From: Hydrogenophaga borbori
GTDB lineage: Bacteria > Pseudomonadota > Gammaproteobacteria > Burkholderiales > Burkholderiaceae_C
NCBI RefSeq assembly: GCF_003417535.1
Contig: NZ_QVLS01000001.1
Span: 248,001 to 312,000 of the forward strand
DNA length: 64,000 nt
Direction: 5' to 3'
Part shown: piece by piece, positions 58,548 to 64,000 of the stretch
Layout of the letters: the number at the start of each line of letters is the position of its first letter
How positions within the stretch are numbered: position 1 is the first letter of the stretch
The notes under the pieces: model-generated
The model's database searches: none
Told to the model about the DNA's origin: nothing
The model's input: the letters and a program-made list of their open reading frames with translations, nothing else
Program-made: the position numbers and the translations under genes

Positions 58548-59042
58548 ATGAACCAAGTCAGTGAAGTGATGACCCGTGGCGTGCGCACCCTGTCGCCGCA
58601 AGACACCCTGCGCCTGGCCGCCCAGGCCATGGAAGAGATGGAAATCGGCTCCCTCCCCGTGTGCGATGGCCAGCGCCTGCTCGGCATGGTGACCGACCGC
58701 GACCTCGTGGTGCGTGGCGTGGCCCAGGGGCTGGCGCCCGAGCGCACCACCCTGAGCGAGGTGATGAGCCCGCATGTGCAGTGGTGCTACGAGGACCAGT
58801 CCATCGAAGAAGCCGCCCAGCTGATGTGCGACGCGCAAATCCGCCGCCTGCCGGTGGTGGACCACGACAAGCGCCTGGTGGGCCTGCTGTCCTTGGGCGA
58901 CGTGGCGGTGAAGGCCGGCCCCGGCGACGCCGCCCAGGCCCTGCGGGACATCTCGCGGCCCGCACAGCCGGAGCGCGGCGGCCTGTCGCAGGCCAGTGGC
59001 CCGGCGGGCGGCGGCGCCGACGCCGCCGGGCGACGCTCATGA
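58548..59042 (+). CDS. CBS-domain protein (tandem CBS pair)
   Basis: This 164-residue protein has two CBS motifs (VSEVMTRGVRTLSPQDTLRLAAQAME ... GSLPVCDGQRLLGMVTDRDLVVRGVAQG, and VMSPHVQWCYEDQSIEEAAQLM ... RRLPVVDHDKRLVGLLSLGDVA). CBS pairs bind adenine nucleotides and act as energy sensors. The C-terminal tail is Gly/Ala-rich. Its stop overlaps the end of the converging DUF4142 gene by six bases. Confidence 0.93.
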   Translation: MNQVSEVMTRGVRTLSPQDTLRLAAQAMEEMEIGSLPVCDGQRLLGMVTDRDLVVRGVAQGLAPERTTLSEVMSPHVQWCYEDQSIEEAAQLMCDAQIRRLPVVDHDKRLVGLLSLGDVAVKAGPGDAAQALRDISRPAQPERGGLSQASGPAGGGADAAGRRS

Positions 59043-59606
59043 ACCTTTGGAGGCGCTGCCCCTGGGCGGGGGCAGTTCCTTCGCCATCGTCAGGTGGCGC
59101 CGCAGGCCGGGCAGGCCGCGCGAAGCGAAGGCCTTGACGTCCGGGTCGTCGGCCCGGGCGGCGGCCTTGTCGAACAGCTTGATGGTGTCTTCGTGGGCAT
59201 CGATGCCGAACGCCTCGACGTAGCGGCGGTGAAAGGTATCGCCCTGCGAGGTGGACAGCAGCTTGAGCCGGCCGCGCTGCAGCATGGAGGCCTCGCGCGG
59301 TAGTTCCACGCCCTTGGCGCGGGCCAGGGTGGCGAGCTCTTCGGCCAGTCGGGTGTGTTCGTCCACCATGGTCTGCGCGAAGCGCTGGACCTGCGGGTCG
59401 CTGGCTTTCTGCACGGCCAGGCGGCTGGCCTCGATCTCGGCGTGGCCGTTCTGCGCGGCCTGTTCCATGAAGCCGCTGTCGGCCCGGCTGGCGCGCGCGT
59501 CGGCCGGCGGCGGGCTGGGCGAGGCGCCCGTCTGCGCCCAGGACGGCAGCGAGAGCAGGGGCAGCGTGGCGAGTGCGATGGCGCGGCGGCGATGAAGTCG
59601 GGTCAT
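59037..59606 (-). CDS. DUF4142 family exported protein
   Basis: This 189-residue protein has a signal peptide (RAIALATLPLLSLPSWAQ) followed by a DUF4142 four-helix (ferritin-like) domain: DSGFMEQAAQNGHAEIEASRLAVQKASDPQVQRFAQTMVDEHTRLAEELATLA and FHRRYVEAFGIDAHEDTIKLFDKAA in successive parts. The family is periplasmic and stress-linked; no reaction is known. GGAG before the ATG and a sigma-54 promoter (59643-59658) fit an expressed gene. Confidence 0.93.
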   Translation of the reverse strand: MTRLHRRRAIALATLPLLSLPSWAQTGASPSPPPADARASRADSGFMEQAAQNGHAEIEASRLAVQKASDPQVQRFAQTMVDEHTRLAEELATLARAKGVELPREASMLQRGRLKLLSTSQGDTFHRRYVEAFGIDAHEDTIKLFDKAAARADDPDVKAFASRGLPGLRRHLTMAKELPPPRGSASKGS

Positions 59607-59642
59607 GGCGGAATCTCCGGTGAACGAAAGGGCCCCGCGGGC

Positions 59643-59658
59643 GGCAAGCCGGGTGCCT
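59643..59658 (-). promoter_or_regulatory. Sigma-54 promoter for the DUF4142 gene
   Basis: The minus strand reads AGGCACC-CGGC-TTGC-C, with exact GG/GC spacing. The predicted start near 59632 gives a 26-base leader. Confidence 0.75.
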
Positions 59659-59689
59659 GTGCCACGGCGCTTCCGCCACGGCGGCGGCC

Positions 59690-59705
59690 GGGCACAGACC
59701 TTGCC
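59690..59705 (+). promoter_or_regulatory. Sigma-54 promoter for the ChaB-like gene
   Basis: GGGCACA-GACC-TTGC-C matches the -24/-12 consensus. The predicted start near 59715 gives a leader of about 36 bases to 59751. It is back-to-back with the DUF4142 promoter. Confidence 0.78.
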
Positions 59706-59750
59706 GCCCCACCGGCGCGGGCCCTTCCCCCCCGCGATGCAGGAGTCCCC

Positions 59751-60149
59751 ATGAAAAAGTCCCGTGCCGCTGTCGATCTGCCCGCCACGCTGGAGCGCTC
59801 CTCCCCCAAGGCCCAGCGCACCTACGCCAAAACCCTGCTCAGCGCCGAGCAGCAATACGGCCCGGGCGAGCGCGCCAGCCGAACCGCCTTCGCCACGCTC
59901 AAGCGCGGCTTTGAAAAGGTGGACGACCGCTGGGTGGCCAAGCGGCGCAAGGGCCCCTCGGACCCGCGATCGGCCGGCCCACGCTCGGCTGCCCGCCGCA
60001 ACCGGGGCGAGACCTACGGGGGCGTCGACGGCATCGGCCACACCCGGGCCGAGCTGTACCGTCGCGCCGCCGCCCTGGGCATCCGGGGCCGCTCCACCAT
60101 GCGCAAGGCCGAACTGGCCAAAGCGATCGGCGACCAGCAAAAACCCTGA
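59751..60149 (+). CDS. ChaB-domain protein with Rho N-terminal-like domain
   Basis: This 132-residue protein has a ChaB-like domain (DLPATLERSSPKAQRTYAKTLLSAEQQYG, AFATLKRGFEKVDDRW), a basic linker, and a C-terminal Rho-N/SAP-like helical domain (HTRAELYRRAAALGIRGRSTMRKAELAKAI) that could bind nucleic acid. AGGAG precedes the ATG by five bases. The combination is common in stress-induced genes of soil bacteria; its function is unknown. Confidence 0.9.
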   Translation: MKKSRAAVDLPATLERSSPKAQRTYAKTLLSAEQQYGPGERASRTAFATLKRGFEKVDDRWVAKRRKGPSDPRSAGPRSAARRNRGETYGGVDGIGHTRAELYRRAAALGIRGRSTMRKAELAKAIGDQQKP

Positions 60150-60318
60150 GCCGCGCCAGCGGCGCCAGCGCCCAATGGGCGGAATTGGGCCGGTTTTGCG
60201 TGCGCTGCTTGGCGCCTAGGCTGCACGGCCTGATCGCACAATAGCCCCTGGCGGTATCCGTTGCCCGGCCAATGGGCTGTGTCCCGGATGCCATCGGGGG
60301 CGCGGTGCGCTCGCTAGA

Positions 60319-60684
60319 ATGAATTTCATGGCTTCGCAGATACCCAAGAAACCAGAGACCCCGGCGGCCCCGCCCGCGACGGGCAGCGACGATGCGGTCG
60401 TGCTGGAACGGCGCACCCAACGCGTCCAGCCGCCCCAGATGTACCAGGTGGTGCTGCTCAACGACGACTTCACCCCCATGGAATTCGTCGTGCAGGTCAT
60501 CCAGGAGTACTTCAGCAAAGACCGTGAAACGGCCACCCAGATCATGCTGAAGATTCACCTGGAGGGAAAAGGGGTTTGCGGCGTGTATTCGCGCGACGTG
60601 GCCAGCACCAAGGTAGATCAGGTGCTGCAGGCCGCCCGCTCGGCGGGTCACCCCTTGCAATGCTTGAGCGAACCTGTTGAATAA
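60319..60684 (+). CDS. clpS: ATP-dependent Clp protease adaptor ClpS
   Basis: This protein of about 121 residues has the ClpS core [44 protein letters not shown] and [15 protein letters not shown]. It delivers N-degron substrates to ClpA. The ATG at 60328 (MASQIPKK) is an equally good start. It is followed 77 bases later by clpA, in the conserved order. Confidence 0.96.
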   Translation: MNFMASQIPKKPETPAAPPATGSDDAVVLERRTQRVQPPQMYQVVLLNDDFTPMEFVVQVIQEYFSKDRETATQIMLKIHLEGKGVCGVYSRDVASTKVDQVLQAARSAGHPLQCLSEPVE

Positions 60685-60704
60685 GCGTTCAAGCTCCCCA
60701 TCTA
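60674..60704 (+). promoter_or_regulatory. Sigma-32 (heat-shock) promoter of clpA
   Basis: CTGTTGAA ending at 60681 and CCCCATCTA at 60696-60704 match the -35 (CTTGAA) and -10 (CCCCATnTA) elements with a 14-base spacer. The -35 box overlaps the end of clpS, so clpA can be heat-induced apart from clpS. Confidence 0.8.
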
Positions 60705-60761
60705 GACCCTACATTCGTCTCAGGACGCGTATTCCGACCCCCAGCACAAAGGACGTGCCAC

Positions 60762-63098
<2,337 letters not shown>

Positions 63099-63132
63099 AC
63101 CCGGCCGGTGCCAGGCACCTGCATTGCCTCAG

Positions 63133-63161
63133 ATGCCCCGCGGAAGCGGGGCATTTTTTTT
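63133..63161 (+). terminator. Rho-independent terminator after clpA
   Basis: ATGCCCCGC and GCGGGGCAT form a 9-bp stem around the tetraloop GGAA, followed by eight T (63154-63161). Confidence 0.92.
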
Positions 63162-63271
63162 GGTTACGTTTCCGTCATCGGTGAGGTGACGGGTGCACCG
63201 CCATCTCATGCATTGGAGGTCTAGACTGCGCGTCCGGCGTCAGTCTTCAACGAACGCATTCAGGAGATGAC

Positions 63272-63625
63272 ATGTCCATTCCTGATCCCCTGTCCAGCGA
63301 CGCGCGCGCGCATCTGCGCACCCAGTTGCACCACCGCCGCGAACAGCTCATTGCCCGCTTGCACCGGCGTGATCTGTCCGCCCTGGAAACCGACGACACC
63401 CTTGAAGCCGTCGATCGCATCGACAGCGCGATGGCGGGCCTCGACGAGCCCACGCCGGGCTGTTGCGTGTGGTGCGCGCAGCCCATTGCCCTGACCCGGC
63501 GCACCCTGATACCGCATGCGACGCTGTGCACGGCGTGTGCGCTGATGGGGGAGGGCCGGCGTCGCGGCGAGCGTTCCGGGCCCTCGTCGATCTGGGGCGA
63601 AGAGCTGCTGGCGGAGCTGGGGTAG
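63272..63625 (+). CDS. DksA/TraR-type C4 zinc-finger protein
   Basis: This 117-residue protein has a helical N-terminal half (RTQLHHRREQLIARLHRRDLSALE) and a C4 zinc finger made of CCVWCAQPI and LCTACALM. The family binds the RNA polymerase secondary channel in DksA; here the coiled-coil tip lacks the DKD-like acidic motif, so the role may differ. AGGAG lies at a good distance before the ATG. Confidence 0.85.
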   Translation: MSIPDPLSSDARAHLRTQLHHRREQLIARLHRRDLSALETDDTLEAVDRIDSAMAGLDEPTPGCCVWCAQPIALTRRTLIPHATLCTACALMGEGRRRGERSGPSSIWGEELLAELG

Positions 63626-63681
63626 CGCGCCTCCATTGGGCTCAGCCGGCGCGCGCCGGGCGCGCTGGCCGGCGGCAGGGG

Positions 63682-64000
63682 TCAGCGCTTGCCGCCCAGC
63701 AGCCCGCCCAGCACCCCGCGCAGAATCTGCCGCCCCAGGCCGCTGGCCACGGTGCGGGCGGCGGTCTTGGCCATGGTCTGCACCAGGCCGTCGTACTGGC
63801 CGCCGCGCGGGCCGGTGCGGCCGAACAGCACCTCGTTGATGACGCTCTTCTCCTCGGCGGCCGGCGCGTCCTTGGCCGCGCCGGGGATGCGCGGGGTCTT
63901 GACGGCGGGCTTGCCCCCGGCTGCCTCGGCCGCTTCCTCGCTGCCACCGCCGGCGCGCCCGCGGAAAATTTCGAACGCGCTCTCGCGGTCCACCAGCTTC
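63682..64000 (-). CDS. HerA/YjgR-type ATPase (DUF853), C-terminal part, truncated by the window edge
   Basis: The visible 106 codons give the C-terminal tail of a HerA-like helicase/ATPase of the YjgR type: ESAFEIFRGRAGG, EKSVINEVLFGRTGPRGGQYDGLVQTMAKTAARTVASGLGRQILRGVLGGLLGGKR in successive parts. The ATPase core lies beyond the right edge. The identification rests on the end motif alone. Confidence 0.8.
   Translation of the reverse strand, partial: KLVDRESAFEIFRGRAGGGSEEAAEAAGGKPAVKTPRIPGAAKDAPAAEEKSVINEVLFGRTGPRGGQYDGLVQTMAKTAARTVASGLGRQILRGVLGGLLGGKR

Noticed and set aside
55204..58551. 1115-codon open frame on the plus strand
   Set aside because: It is antisense to the well-conserved PAS/GAF hybrid kinase, has no domain, and lacks a ribosome binding site.

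Overview
The window looks like chromosomal DNA of a high-GC beta-proteobacterium, most likely a Comamonadaceae member (Hydrogenophaga/Acidovorax-like; the exact genus is an inference). The reasons are the very GC-rich codon use, the block exbB-exbD-lpxK-Trm112-kdsB-adk beside xseA and sodB, a monomeric plus a dimeric isocitrate dehydrogenase, and several Liv/TRAP uptake operons with acyl-CoA enzymes. I saw no insertion sequence, prophage or CRISPR array.

Layout. 0-6.1 kb: an IclR regulator converging on a complete branched-chain-type ABC transporter operon (substrate-binding protein, livH, livM, livG, livF) and a flavodoxin. 6.2-8.8 kb: a decayed large-subunit catalase, a DUF1330 gene, an ECF sigma factor divergent from a stand-alone ClpP paralogue, and tRNA-Arg and tRNA-Pro. 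8.8-17.2 kb: an eight-gene operon (two paralogous small cupins, a gentisate-dioxygenase-like bicupin, a TRAP transporter, an alpha/beta hydrolase, an MFS exporter) with a divergent LysR regulator; this looks like an uncharacterised catabolic pathway. 17.3-23.5 kb: GST, acyl-CoA dehydrogenase, an APH-like kinase, a Crp/Fnr regulator, enoyl-CoA hydratase and 3-hydroxyacyl-CoA dehydrogenase. 23.5-34 kb: a FimV-like protein, a 2-hydroxyacid dehydrogenase, lexA with two SOS boxes, an asparaginase with two small genes, an atypical Nramp transporter and a classical autotransporter. 34-46.5 kb: housekeeping genes (adk, kdsB, lpxK, exbBD, xseA, sodB, two icd genes, a FUSC protein, a UDG-family protein).

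46.6-60.2 kb is the most remarkable part: an rpoN gene outside its usual neighbourhood, an NtrC-type activator, two hybrid sensor kinases, and about ten small or stress-type genes (N/Q-rich, Pro-rich, CBS, DUF4142, ChaB/Rho-N, DUF2383, hemerythrin-like, BrkB/YihY). I find twelve sequences matching the -24/-12 sigma-54 promoter. Eleven lie directly upstream of genes in this segment, eight of them as four back-to-back divergent pairs, and one precedes rpoN itself. I read this as a self-contained, self-amplifying sigma-54 stress regulon.

60.3-64 kb: clpS-clpA, with a sigma-32-like promoter in front of clpA, a DksA/TraR-type zinc-finger protein, and the 3' end of a HerA/YjgR-type ATPase that runs off the right edge.
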